Shown: positions 27,238-35,529 of the stretch, one piece after another
How positions within the stretch are numbered: position 1 is the first letter of the stretch
How the letters are laid out: each line of letters starts with the position of its first letter
From: JAHBWV01 sp964588385
Lineage (GTDB): Bacteria > Planctomycetota > Phycisphaerae > Phycisphaerales > UBA1924
Direction: 5' to 3'
Length of the DNA: 64,000 bases
Assembly: GCA_964588385.1 (NCBI GenBank)
Contig: CAZPPG010000001.1
Span: 88,844 to 152,843, forward strand
Notes under the pieces: model-generated
What the model saw: the letters and a program-made list of their open reading frames with translations, nothing else
Database searches by the model: none
What the model was told of the DNA's origin: nothing
Program-made: the position numbers and the translations under genes

Positions 27238-27540
27238 ATGCCCACATACATCTACGAGATCCTGACCAAGCAAGGCGAGGGCACCGGCAAGACCTTTGAG
27301 TGGGTGCAGTCGATGAAAGAGGATGCGCTGACGAAGCACCCGGAGACGGGCGAGCCCGTGCGCCGTGTGCCGCAAGCGCCGATGATCGCCGGCAACTGGT
27401 CGGATTCTGCCAACAAGGGCAAGCTCTCGAACAAGAACCTTGAGCGACTGGGGTTCACGAAGTACGAGAAGCGCGGCGACGGGTACATGGAGCGCGTCGC
27501 GGGCAAGGGCGGGCCCAAGACGATCGGCGGGGATGAGTGA
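27238..27540 (+). CDS. FmdB-family-like small protein lacking the zinc cysteines
   Basis: 100 residues. The start MPTYIYEI and the block FEWVQSMKEDALTKHP...GEPVRRV match the outline of FmdB/CxxC_CXXC_SSSS small zinc-ribbon proteins (MPxYxYxCxxCxxxFE...CPxCG). Every metal-binding Cys is replaced: the first pair by IYEILTKQG and the second by HPETG. It therefore cannot bind zinc in the usual way. The rest is Lys/Gly-rich. A good ribosome site (GGGAGC) precedes ATG 27238. It may be a structural relic or a repurposed fold. Confidence 0.75.
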   Translation: MPTYIYEILTKQGEGTGKTFEWVQSMKEDALTKHPETGEPVRRVPQAPMIAGNWSDSANKGKLSNKNLERLGFTKYEKRGDGYMERVAGKGGPKTIGGDE

Positions 27541-27576
27541 GCGGGGCTCGCGATTCGCATTTGTGAGAATCGCACG

Positions 27577-28500
27577 ATGTTCCGAAGAGACACACGTCCG
27601 CGGCTTGGGGGGTTTCCGGTTGCGGGGCGGATCGCTGTTGACGCGTTCCTTGCGGACGAACGGAGCTATGTCGTATCACTCGGTGTCGAGCCGGACGCGT
27701 ACGACATCGCTGTCGCGATGCTCGATGCCGTCAGGTCGCGAGATGCCACTGTCAGGGGCGGTAAGAGCGAACTGATCTGGACCGATGCCTCCATGGATGT
27801 TGACCTGGGGCACCGGCGGTTCATGCCGACCGAGTTCGTGATTGAGATCGTTGGTGTCACAACCTATTTCTTGGGATTCTCGAGGTATCCGCCGCTCGTC
27901 TACGGCGGCGTGCTCCTCGATCGCAACGAGAACGGGCCGCGCCGGTGGATGCAATCCGTTCCGGGTGTGGAACTGACCGAGGACTCTGCCGACGCTATCC
28001 GTGCTGCGACAAACGAGATCCTCAATCGTCTTTCCAATCCGAAGCTCTGCGAGCGGTCGCGGCAAGAGCAGGCCGCTCGGGAAGCGCTGCGATCTGCCGA
28101 GGTGCTCTCTGTTTCGGTCTTCCGCGGTCCGCCGGTGTGGACCAGGATCACACGGCGATGGCTCATTGGTGCGATTTCCTGTGTGACAATCGGCTTCGGG
28201 CTGCTAGCGATCCACATCCATGGTGGCGCCGCGTGGCATCCGGCATTCATGATTCCGCTTATCGGCGCATGCGCTGTGGTTCCGATTACGCTTGGATTGT
28301 GGATCACTGAATGGCGGCGGCGCCCGATTATCGCCGCCTGGTACAAGAGCGGCGGTCATCTGTGCCCGGCCTGCGCCTACGACGTGTCGAGGCTCGCGCC
28401 CGCAGGTTCGTGTCCGGAGTGTGGCCACGCCTACGACATCGAGCGCGACACGGCCCTCTGGCGAGAGATCGGGCTGCGCCGCCCACACGACATCACGTGA
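27577..28500 (+). CDS. Membrane protein with C-terminal CxxC-YD-CxxCG zinc ribbon
   Basis: 307 residues. The N-terminal ~190 residues are soluble with no domain I recognise. Two membrane helices follow (WLIGAISCVTIGFGLLAIHI and AFMIPLIGACAVVPITLGLW). The C-terminus carries a zinc ribbon, CPAC-AYDV-x8-CPECG, with exactly 12 residues between the two CxxC pairs. The same motif with the same spacing ends the proteins at 49331 and 50104, so these form a family. It is rightward, ends 31 bases before the convergent O-antigen ligase-like gene, and is likely on its own transcript. Function unknown. Confidence 0.75.
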   Translation: MFRRDTRPRLGGFPVAGRIAVDAFLADERSYVVSLGVEPDAYDIAVAMLDAVRSRDATVRGGKSELIWTDASMDVDLGHRRFMPTEFVIEIVGVTTYFLGFSRYPPLVYGGVLLDRNENGPRRWMQSVPGVELTEDSADAIRAATNEILNRLSNPKLCERSRQEQAAREALRSAEVLSVSVFRGPPVWTRITRRWLIGAISCVTIGFGLLAIHIHGGAAWHPAFMIPLIGACAVVPITLGLWITEWRRRPIIAAWYKSGGHLCPACAYDVSRLAPAGSCPECGHAYDIERDTALWREIGLRRPHDIT

Positions 28501-28531
28501 TGCGGCGATGCTTCCTTCCAAGCCCGACGGT

Positions 28532-30004
28532 TTATCCGGCGGGCACTCTCCCCTGTCTACCCACCACATCCGCCCTCAAGGCGGATGTGGAATCTACCCG
28601 CGGCATGACGCACAGCCCCATCAGCGCACACAGCACGGCGCACGTCTGCATGTTCGTGATGATGGGATCAAACATGCCCACCAGCATGAGCCCCACGATC
28701 GCGAACGCCGGTCCCGCGTCATAGCTGCCGAGGTTCACCCAGCGCTGGTGGCTGGCATCCTCCCGCCGCACGCCCTCGCTCAATCCTCCGACGATCGCCG
28801 CGGCGAGGGCGGCGAGCGCCACCAGCAACGCGGGGATGCCGAACGAACTGGCGATGTGGATGTACGCGTTGTGGGCGTGTGAATGGATGTTGCGCGTGGC
28901 GGGGTCGATTGCCTGGCGCTCAAGGTCCGCGTGGCACCAGCGCTTGTAGCCGCCGATGCCCACGCCGATGACGGGGTGCTCACCAGCGGCCTCGATTCCC
29001 TTCCAGCCCATGAGCAGGCGTCCGCCGGTGTCGGTGAAGAAGTCCTTGTGCTCGATGGCTCTTTCCAGATCCGCGCGGGCCGCGTCGAACCTGCGTGCCA
29101 GCCCCGGGCCCATGCTCACGCCTGCGCCGACGACGGCCGCCGCGCCCACGCCGATGGAGACCAGCACGCCGCGCCGGCGCAGCCCCCCCGTGCGCGCCAT
29201 GCGAACGAACGCGACCGCGCACACGATCGCGATCAGCCCCATGCTCGCGAGCATCGCCCCGCGTGTGCCTGTGGCAAGGATGGCGACCAGCGTGACGATC
29301 GACCCCGCCGCGCCCAGCAAGCGCGTCCGTCCCGTGCCCATGACTGCTGCGGGAAGATGCAACCCGAGTGCGGCGGTGAGCATCGAGCCCCCGACGACGG
29401 GCTCCCACCAGCCGCTGTTGCGATCCGGCATGCGCGGGAAGCGCATGAAATCGATCTCAAAGCGCACGCCGATCGCGTGCCAGACCTGCGCGACGTTGGC
29501 CAAGAGCATCCCCACGACGATCGCGAGGATCAGCTTGCGGCGCTGATCGAGCACGGGCCAGAGCATCCCGGGGATCAGCACCCAGCGCGTGTTGTACGCC
29601 TCGTCAAGGCCCTGGGTGAGGTCGAGCGTCCAGAGCAGGGAGAGCCAGGCCCATGCGCCGAGCCCGAGCATGAGGATGCCGACGGGAGAGAGGGCGGCGT
29701 AGATCCAGCAGCGCCAGATGTTCAGGACTCTGATTGCCGAGTACGCCGCGAGCGGGACGATCGCGAACTCCGCCACGGCCGTGCGCGAGCAGATCGCGGC
29801 CAGCGTCAGCATGGCGATCCAGGTGTGGATGCGATGGCCGAGGGCGTCCTTCTTGAACTGTCGATCGAAGGCGTCGATCGCGCCCTCGCGCGGGAGGTAG
29901 GCACCGGCGAGGAATGTGCGGATGTCGAACACGGGGTAAGTGTGCGGCACCTGCATGGCGATTGCAACCACGCGGCGACCGCGCGTACGGCGAATGATCG
30001 GCAT
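28532..30004 (-). CDS. O-antigen ligase/polymerase-like membrane protein
   Basis: 490 residues with about ten predicted membrane helices (for example IVVGMLLANVAQVWHAIGVR, LLGAAGSIVTLVAILATGTRGAMLA, GVLVSIGVGAAAVVGAGVSM). The segment ATGTRGAMLA and the long outer loop with HPVIGVGIGGYKRW plus NIHSHAHNAYIHI match the Wzy_C/WaaL ligase pattern, including the conserved H-x-H-N. It would join or polymerise glycan chains on the outer face of the inner membrane. Start: ATG 30004 or ATG 29956 (490 or 474 residues); neither has a strong ribosome site. The last ~20 codons are read through a perfect hairpin (28564-28590) and look unrelated to the family. Confidence 0.85.
   Translation of the reverse strand: MPIIRRTRGRRVVAIAMQVPHTYPVFDIRTFLAGAYLPREGAIDAFDRQFKKDALGHRIHTWIAMLTLAAICSRTAVAEFAIVPLAAYSAIRVLNIWRCWIYAALSPVGILMLGLGAWAWLSLLWTLDLTQGLDEAYNTRWVLIPGMLWPVLDQRRKLILAIVVGMLLANVAQVWHAIGVRFEIDFMRFPRMPDRNSGWWEPVVGGSMLTAALGLHLPAAVMGTGRTRLLGAAGSIVTLVAILATGTRGAMLASMGLIAIVCAVAFVRMARTGGLRRRGVLVSIGVGAAAVVGAGVSMGPGLARRFDAARADLERAIEHKDFFTDTGGRLLMGWKGIEAAGEHPVIGVGIGGYKRWCHADLERQAIDPATRNIHSHAHNAYIHIASSFGIPALLVALAALAAAIVGGLSEGVRREDASHQRWVNLGSYDAGPAFAIVGLMLVGMFDPIITNMQTCAVLCALMGLCVMPRVDSTSALRADVVGRQGRVPAG
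28564..28590. repeat. Perfect palindromic hairpin inside the ligase 3' end
   Basis: CCACATCCGCC and GGCGGATGTGG pair perfectly over 11 bp around CTCAA. The hairpin sits within the last 20 codons of the leftward ligase gene and just past the stop of the rightward gene ending at 28500. No T-run follows on either strand, so it looks more like a palindromic repeat than a simple terminator. Confidence 0.55.
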
Positions 30005-30145
30005 CTCCCGGTGACGATCCGCGGAATCCGCAGTCATCCGTGCCGCCGGACCGAACCAACTGAATCGGGGAGCGTCAAAACCCGTATACACTGAGGGTTG
30101 GGAACCGCCCGGGCCCTGCGAGCCCTGTTCTTTCAGGAGGGTGCC

Positions 30146-31900
30146 ATGGATCAGGTGATGCGCGTCGTGAAGCAGGCGGGATTCCGCCTCGCCCTCATTG
30201 AGACGCTCCGCGCCCTCTGCATCACCCTCACGCTCGGGTTCGCGCTGCTCGCCGCGCTCCGGCTTGTCGAGCGTCTGGGCGGCGTGATCATGCCTTGGGC
30301 CGACATCGCTCCCGGCGTCTTCATCGTCGCCATCATCGGCGCGATCGTCTGGGCGTTCGCGACCCGCACCCGACCGATCGCCGCGGCTCGTGAGCTCGAC
30401 GAACGCGCGGACCTCCGCGAGTCCCTCTCCACCGCGATCTGTGTCCAGTCCGAGAAGGACCCGTGGTCGCAGTTGATCGTGCGCACCGCGGCGGAGCGGG
30501 CGACCAAGGTCAACGTCGGCAAGGCGATTCCCATCGCCACGCCGCGCCTTGCGCCCGCGCCCTTCTGTGCCGCGTTGGCGCTCGCCCTGATCTGGTTCAC
30601 GGTGCCCAAGGTCGATTTCTGGGGCGTCGCGGCCAAGCGAGATGAAGCCGCGGACCAGGAGCGGCAGATCCAGGAAGTGAAGTCCGAGTTCGAGCAGGGC
30701 AAGAAGAAGATCGAGGAGATGCTCAGCCAGGCCAACGTCAAGATCGACGACGGCGAGGGCGACAAGGCGGCCAACGAGCGCGAGGCACCCAAGACATTGG
30801 AGGAGGTCCGTCGCGAGTCCGTGCGCAAGCTCACAGACATGGCCGAGCGCCTGGAGCAGATGCGGAGCGGCGAAAAAGGCCAGGTCATGGACGCGATCAA
30901 GGATCGCATGGGGCGATTGAAGAACCCCGGCGACCAGATGAACGACATGTACCGCTCCATGGCCCGCGGCAACTTCGGCCAGGCCCAGGAGGACCTCGAG
31001 AAGCTCGCCCAGAAACTCGGCGAGAACTCCGATCTCTCCGCCGAGCAGAAGCAGGAGCTCAAGAAGCAGCTTGAGAACATGTCCGGCCAGCTCTCCAAGC
31101 TCGCGGCCGATCGCGGTGAACTCGCCAAGTCGCTCGAGCAGATGGGCATGGACGGGCGCCTCGCCGCCGACCCGGAGGCCCTGAAGAAGGCTATCGAGCA
31201 AGCCGCGAAGGATCTGACTCCCGAGCAGAAGGAGCAGCTTCAGAAGGCGTTGGAGCAGGCCCAGGCCCAGCAGCAGATGGGCGACAAGATGGGGAACATG
31301 GCCGACGCGATGGCAAAGCTCGCCAAGGGCGCAGCCGAGAAAGGCATGAGCGGCGAGGGGATGCAGGGCCTTGAGCAGCTTGCCGAGGCGCTCTCCGATA
31401 TGGAGCTTGCCCAGTCCGATCTGGACTCTCTCGAAGCGGCGCTCTCTGAGTGCCGCGGGCAGTTGGCCGGGCAGTGCGAGGGTCTCTCCGAGTGCCAGGG
31501 CGGCGGCGAGGGCCAGGGCATGCCGATGGTCGGCGAGTGGAAGGCCGGCGACAGCCAGAAGACCATGGGCCTGGGCAGCGGCGGGCCGGGTCAGGGCAAT
31601 GGCGCCGGTCCGGAAGAAGAGCAGATCGACTTCGCGATCGAGAAGAAGAAGGCCAACGTCCAGACAGGGCAGGGCGCGATCATCGGCACCAAGCTTGTGC
31701 AAGGATCGCAGATCCGCGGCGAGTCCGTCGCGGAGTTCTCCGCCGTGATGGAGTCCAGCGCGCAGGCCGCGACCGAGGCGCTCGAGACCATGCAGGTGCA
31801 GCGCGAGCACCACGACGTGGTGAAGCACTACTTCGGCACGCTCAAAGAGAAGGTCAAGGCCGAGCAGGCCGGCACGCCCGCGGGTTCCGGAGGCAAGTAA
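30146..31900 (+). CDS. Membrane protein with long coiled-coil, unknown (DUF4175-like outline)
   Basis: 584 residues from ATG 30146, with a strong AGGAGGG site. Three hydrophobic segments near the N-terminus (ALCITLTLGFALLAALRLV, FIVAIIGAIVWAF, FCAALALALIWFTV) are followed by a very long Glu/Lys/Gln-rich coiled coil (about residues 170-430) with repeated short units such as MAERLEQM, LKKQLENMSGQL and LQKALEQAQAQQQ. A Gly-rich and Cys-containing linker and a helical C-terminus follow. The outline (helices, then coiled coil) recalls DUF4175-type membrane proteins, often near aerotolerance (Bat) and MoxR genes, but none are here. The solute-binding protein gene starts 4 bases later, so they are probably co-transcribed. 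Confidence 0.75.
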   Translation: MDQVMRVVKQAGFRLALIETLRALCITLTLGFALLAALRLVERLGGVIMPWADIAPGVFIVAIIGAIVWAFATRTRPIAAARELDERADLRESLSTAICVQSEKDPWSQLIVRTAAERATKVNVGKAIPIATPRLAPAPFCAALALALIWFTVPKVDFWGVAAKRDEAADQERQIQEVKSEFEQGKKKIEEMLSQANVKIDDGEGDKAANEREAPKTLEEVRRESVRKLTDMAERLEQMRSGEKGQVMDAIKDRMGRLKNPGDQMNDMYRSMARGNFGQAQEDLEKLAQKLGENSDLSAEQKQELKKQLENMSGQLSKLAADRGELAKSLEQMGMDGRLAADPEALKKAIEQAAKDLTPEQKEQLQKALEQAQAQQQMGDKMGNMADAMAKLAKGAAEKGMSGEGMQGLEQLAEALSDMELAQSDLDSLEAALSECRGQLAGQCEGLSECQGGGEGQGMPMVGEWKAGDSQKTMGLGSGGPGQGNGAGPEEEQIDFAIEKKKANVQTGQGAIIGTKLVQGSQIRGESVAEFSAVMESSAQAATEALETMQVQREHHDVVKHYFGTLKEKVKAEQAGTPAGSGGK

Positions 31901-31903
31901 GAC

Positions 31904-33037
31904 ATGCAGCAGATGGACCGGCGTCGTGCGCTCGCGCGGATGCTCGCGCTTGGCGCTGGATCGTGCATCTCGCTCGGGGCGATCGCGTCGATGGGCGAGC
32001 TCGGCGGCTGCCGTCGCAAGCCCGACGCCAACGAGGCGGTGCTCTATTCAAGCGTGGATGAGCCGCTGCTCCGCGAGGTCATGGACGTGTACGCGCGCGA
32101 GCACGACGGGCGCGTGCTGCTCGTGGGCGACACGGAAGCGACCAAGACCACGGGCCTGCTCCAGCGATTGATCGCCGAGCGCGACAATCCGCGCTGCGAT
32201 GTCTGGTGGTCCAACGAGGCATTCAGCACGATCGGGCTCGCGAAGCAGGGATTGCTGGAGCCGCTGGCGATCGCGGGCGAGTTGAGAGCTCTGGGATGGC
32301 CGGCGGAGCTAATCGGTGCGGGGGACCAGTGGATCGGCTTTGCGCAGCGTGCCCGCGTGATCGTGTACAACGCGGACCGCGTCACGAAGGAGGCCGCTCC
32401 GACCGCGCTCGCGGATCTCTTGAAGGCGGAGTTCAAGGATCGCATCGGCATCGCGCGTCCGCAGTTCGGCACCACGCGCGGGCACATGGCCGCACTCGTC
32501 GCGGCCCACGGCCCGGAACGGACGCGCGAGTTCCTGCGTGCGCTCAAGGCCCACGGCCTCCGCCAGTACGACGGCAACTCGATGATCGTGAAGGCCGTCG
32601 CCCAGGGCGAAATCGATGTCGGACTGACCGATACCGACGATGTCTTCGCGGGCCAGCGCAACGGCTGGACGGTGGACTTCACGCTCGAGCGCGTGGACGG
32701 ACCGGATGCGATCGCGACGGGCGGCGTCCTTCCCAGCATCGGCCCGCTGGTCATTCCCAACACGGTCGCTCGCATCAAGAACGGGCCCGGGTCGCGTGCG
32801 GCACTGGCGTCGGGAGTCGGCACGACCAGCGCCGATGCCCTCGTCTCGTTCCTGCTCTCGGAGAAACTCGAGCGTCTGCTCGCGGCCAGCGAGGCCCGCA
32901 ACATCCCCGTCCGCCCCGGCCTCGCGACAGAGGTTCAGACCGTCGCCATCGCCAAGCCCATGAACGTGCGACTGGAAGATGTCGAGGCCAGGATCGATGA
33001 AGCCCTCGCGATCGTGGCCGAAACACTCGGGACGTAA
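31904..33037 (+). CDS. ABC-type iron(III)-like solute-binding protein
   Basis: 377 residues. The leader MDRRRALARMLALGAGSCIS with the RR pair suggests export by the Tat pathway. The body is a class II periplasmic binding protein of the AfuA/FutA type: AVLYSSVDEPLLREVMDVYA, DVWWSNEAFSTIGLAKQGLLEPL, RVIVYNADRV, IGIARPQFGTTRGHMAAL, and NSMIVKAVAQGEIDVGLTDTDD. These proteins deliver ferric iron or similar anions to an ABC transporter. No permease or ATPase gene lies nearby, so substrate and partner are unknown. It starts 4 bases after the coiled-coil membrane protein, with GGAGG overlapping that gene's end. Confidence 0.85.
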   Translation: MQQMDRRRALARMLALGAGSCISLGAIASMGELGGCRRKPDANEAVLYSSVDEPLLREVMDVYAREHDGRVLLVGDTEATKTTGLLQRLIAERDNPRCDVWWSNEAFSTIGLAKQGLLEPLAIAGELRALGWPAELIGAGDQWIGFAQRARVIVYNADRVTKEAAPTALADLLKAEFKDRIGIARPQFGTTRGHMAALVAAHGPERTREFLRALKAHGLRQYDGNSMIVKAVAQGEIDVGLTDTDDVFAGQRNGWTVDFTLERVDGPDAIATGGVLPSIGPLVIPNTVARIKNGPGSRAALASGVGTTSADALVSFLLSEKLERLLAASEARNIPVRPGLATEVQTVAIAKPMNVRLEDVEARIDEALAIVAETLGT

Positions 33038-33063
33038 GGCGAAGCGCGCGAAGAGAAGAAGAT

Positions 33064-33213
33064 CTCACCACACAGGCACAGAGAAGACAGAGAACGGCAG
33101 GAGAGAAGAGAACAAACGCATCAGTCACGCGACCGACAGAAGAAACCTGCTCCACTATCCAACTCTTCCGACCCACCCCTTCCTCTCTGCGCCCTCTGTG
33201 CCTCTGTGGTGAG
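33064..33213. repeat. Inverted-repeat element (CACCACANAGGCACAGAG arms)
   Basis: Left arm 33064-33093 and right arm 33184-33213 are inverted copies matching at 25 of 30 positions, read CTCACCACACAGGCACAGAG and CTCACCACAGAGGCACAGAG at their outer parts. Partial symmetry (GAAGAGAA and TTCTCTTC) extends to about 33050 and 33231. The ~90-base centre has no gene. It fills the space between the solute-binding protein and the convergent sulfotransferase-like gene. It has the form of a MITE-like or hairpin repeat; no transposase is present. Confidence 0.7.
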
Positions 33214-33245
33214 TCCGGTTTGATTCTCTTCCGATTGCGTCTCTC

Positions 33246-34091
33246 TCAACACCCATACGTCCGCGGGTCCGTCGTCCACCCCGCCACGCGGAAGATCTCG
33301 CGCATCTCCGGGTCACGCAGGTAGGTCTCGACCGCCTCACGCGGCAGGGCGTTCCGTGACTCGCTCAGCACCTTCTTCGTGTCGTGCTCGCTCGTCACGT
33401 GCTTCGATGCGTGGTGGTAGTGCTCGTTCGCATACGCCATGGCCTTGTCGATGTGCTCGCGCGTGAAGGCGACGCGCCACGCAAGGAACAGCCGCCTGTA
33501 CATCTCCGCTGGATCGCTCTTGATCATGTCGTAGGTGACGCGGATGTGCGCGGGCTGGGCAAGCCACGCGCGGGCGAAGGCGCGGTACTGTTCAAGGTCG
33601 AAGTTGGGGCCGATGGGCGAGGGGTCGAGCCAGCCGCGGACGTAGAGCGAGTTCAGCCGGTGGAGCGGATTGCGGAGCACGAACGCGGCCCGGTGCGTTG
33701 GCCAGGTCGCCGCGACCTGCGCGGGCGTGGGCACATCGTGCGGGATCTTGACGATCACGGTACCGGTGGGTGCCCCCTTGGTTGTCCCTGTGGTTGATCC
33801 GTGGGCACGATCATTGCCGAGCTTCTCAAAGAGCGTGCTCGCGAGTTGCACGACCTCGGGCGTGAACGCGTGCCCGCTCGCACCGAACGCGCGCTGGAGC
33901 TCGTCCTGTTCGCGTGGGTAGTTGTACGGTTCGCCCGTGCGGTCCCAGGGGCCGAAGGGCTCATCGGCGACCGCGTGTCCCCACGGCGCGGCGGCGGCGT
34001 ACGCCGCGATGGATGAGCCGCTGCGGATCAAAGAGAAGAGCCAGAGGACTCGGACGGGTGTTGCGGGCACGGGCGTTATTCCCCTGTTCAT
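33246..34091 (-). CDS. Sulfotransferase-like protein
   Basis: 281 residues from ATG 34091; a TTG start 36 bases upstream is possible. The N-terminal RVLWLFSLIRSGSSIAAYA resembles the PAPS-binding loop of sulfotransferases (R-S/T-G-S-T/S), and FVLRNPLHRLNSLYVRGWL resembles the 3'-phosphate-binding strand and helix (RNPxxRxxS). It lacks a signal peptide and should be cytosolic. The target (a glycan, glycolipid or small molecule) cannot be told. Divergently placed from the small membrane protein at 34157. Family call by motif only. Confidence 0.72.
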   Translation of the reverse strand: MNRGITPVPATPVRVLWLFSLIRSGSSIAAYAAAAPWGHAVADEPFGPWDRTGEPYNYPREQDELQRAFGASGHAFTPEVVQLASTLFEKLGNDRAHGSTTGTTKGAPTGTVIVKIPHDVPTPAQVAATWPTHRAAFVLRNPLHRLNSLYVRGWLDPSPIGPNFDLEQYRAFARAWLAQPAHIRVTYDMIKSDPAEMYRRLFLAWRVAFTREHIDKAMAYANEHYHHASKHVTSEHDTKKVLSESRNALPREAVETYLRDPEMREIFRVAGWTTDPRTYGC

Positions 34092-34156
34092 GCCGGATGG
34101 GCGGTGTCGCCGGGATTGAAGGGGCAAACTCTATCATGGGCCGCCTATCCTGAAAC

Positions 34157-34435
34157 ATGGAAATCGTGATCGTCGTCACGGTCGTCTTCTTCGTGCTGAC
34201 GCTGGCGGGCACATGGCTCGCGCGCCGGTCCGCGTACACGTGGGCCGACAATGAGAAGGCGATGGGCACGGATGGGGCTCGACCCGAAGGTGCATCGTCC
34301 GGTGTGCAGGGCGGTTCGCCGTCGACCACGCCTTCGCGTTCGGCCGGTCCTGCGGGTCACAGCTCGCCCACGCGTGCCCCCGCGCGTCCGAACCAGGTCG
34401 TCGTCACGGGATTCGACGCGCCGAAGAACGACTGA
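34157..34435 (+). CDS. Small single-pass membrane protein
   Basis: 92 residues. One N-terminal helix (MEIVIVVTVVFFVLTLAGTWLA, positions 1-22) is followed by a Gly/Ser/Pro-rich tail. No family recognised. The gene lies 35 bases before truA on the same strand. Codon use agrees with neighbours and the helix is convincing, but it is short and has no strong ribosome site. Confidence 0.55.
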   Translation: MEIVIVVTVVFFVLTLAGTWLARRSAYTWADNEKAMGTDGARPEGASSGVQGGSPSTTPSRSAGPAGHSSPTRAPARPNQVVVTGFDAPKND

Positions 34436-34470
34436 CGCGCGACCGACACAATGGAGAGTTCGCTCGCGCG

Positions 34471-35352
34471 ATGCCACGCTACAAGCTCACCATCGCGTAC
34501 GACGGCACGGACTTCTGCGGCTGGCAGAAGCAGGAGCCGCCCATCGCTCAGGCCGAAGCCACCGGCTCCGGCGGTCACATCGATCCGACCCTGACGACCA
34601 CCGAGCCCGGACGCGTGGCCCTACGCACGGTGCAGGCGATCGTGGAGCGCGCGGTGCGTGAGGTGGTGCGTGAGCCGGTGTTGCTGCACGGCGCAAGCCG
34701 CACGGACTCGGGCGTGCACGCGCGCGGCCAGGTCGCGGCGTTCACGGCGACGGACGATCCGGCGATGATGGCCAAAGGGAGCGGCTGGCCGATGGAGCGC
34801 GGGACCGAGTCGCTCCGCCGGGCCATCAACGGGCGATTGCCCGAGGACGTGATGGTGGTGGGAGCCGAGCCCGTCGCGCCCAACTTCGACCCGATCGGGC
34901 ACTGCACCGGCAAGGGGTATTCGTACACGATGCACGCGTCGCGCGAGAGGCCCTTGTGGGACCGCAGGTACGTGCATCAGGTGTGGGAGCCGCTGGAGCT
35001 TGAGCCGATGCAGGCCGTCGCGTCGGAGCTGGTCGGCGAGCACGACTTCGCGGCGTTCGCGGCGGCGGGACACGGGAGATTGAGCACCGTGCGGCGCATC
35101 GATGCGCTGACGGTGACACGCGCAGATGCCGAGCGTGTGCGCATCGACATCAGCGGCAGCGGCTTCCTCTGGAACATGGTGCGCATCATCGCGGGAACGC
35201 TCGCGGATGCGGGCCGCGGACGATTGGATGTGGAGGACGTGCGCGAGGCGCTGAAGACGGGTGACCGGCGCAAGGCGGGGCCGACATTTCCGGCCAGCGG
35301 ACTGTGCCTGGAGTGGGTGAGATACGGCGAGGTGCGTGCGAGCGCGGAGTGA
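34471..35352 (+). CDS. truA: tRNA pseudouridine synthase A
   Basis: This 293-residue cytosolic enzyme modifies uridines 38-40 in the tRNA anticodon arm. Motifs: YKLTIAYDGTDFCGWQKQ at the start; GASRTDSGVHARGQVAAF with the catalytic Asp; PNFDPIGHCTGKGYSYTMHA; LWDRRYVHQVW; HDFAAFAAAGH; and GSGFLWNMVRIIAGTLADAGRG. An insertion of ~25 residues (Ala/Gly/Thr-rich, about residues 22-48) separates the first strand from RTVQAIVERA, making it longer than E. coli TruA (~270). ATG 34471 has GGAG upstream. Confident. Confidence 0.93.
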   Translation: MPRYKLTIAYDGTDFCGWQKQEPPIAQAEATGSGGHIDPTLTTTEPGRVALRTVQAIVERAVREVVREPVLLHGASRTDSGVHARGQVAAFTATDDPAMMAKGSGWPMERGTESLRRAINGRLPEDVMVVGAEPVAPNFDPIGHCTGKGYSYTMHASRERPLWDRRYVHQVWEPLELEPMQAVASELVGEHDFAAFAAAGHGRLSTVRRIDALTVTRADAERVRIDISGSGFLWNMVRIIAGTLADAGRGRLDVEDVREALKTGDRRKAGPTFPASGLCLEWVRYGEVRASAE

Positions 35353-35490
35353 AGAGTACGCAGAGGACGCGGAGGGGAGCCGAACGCGAGGACGCGGAGA
35401 AGAGGGGATTGGGGAAGAGTGTTCAGGAAGAGAAGACGTTGAACGCGAAGGCCGCGAAGATCGCGAAGGGGAAGAACCGCAAAGGGGAAG
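35353..35490. repeat. Purine-rich short-repeat stretch (ACGCGGAGG / CGCGAAGG units)
   Basis: Between truA and the convergent leuS, the plus strand is a run of related short units: ACGCAGAGGACGCGGAGG, GAACGCGAGGACGCGGAGAA, GAACGCGAAGGCCGCGAAGA, CGCGAAGGGGAAG. It has no inverted partner here and no coding potential. It starts at the truA stop codon. Composition (almost no pyrimidines except C in CGCG) sets it apart from the surroundings. Confidence 0.6.
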
Positions 35491-35529
35491 GAACGGGTGG
35501 CATGTCTGCTCTCCGAGCAGGCATGAGCG

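Noticed and set aside
28532..31828. One very long leftward frame joining the ligase with sequence opposite the coiled-coil gene
   Set aside because: Only 28532-30004 matches a family; the rest is antisense to 30146-31900.
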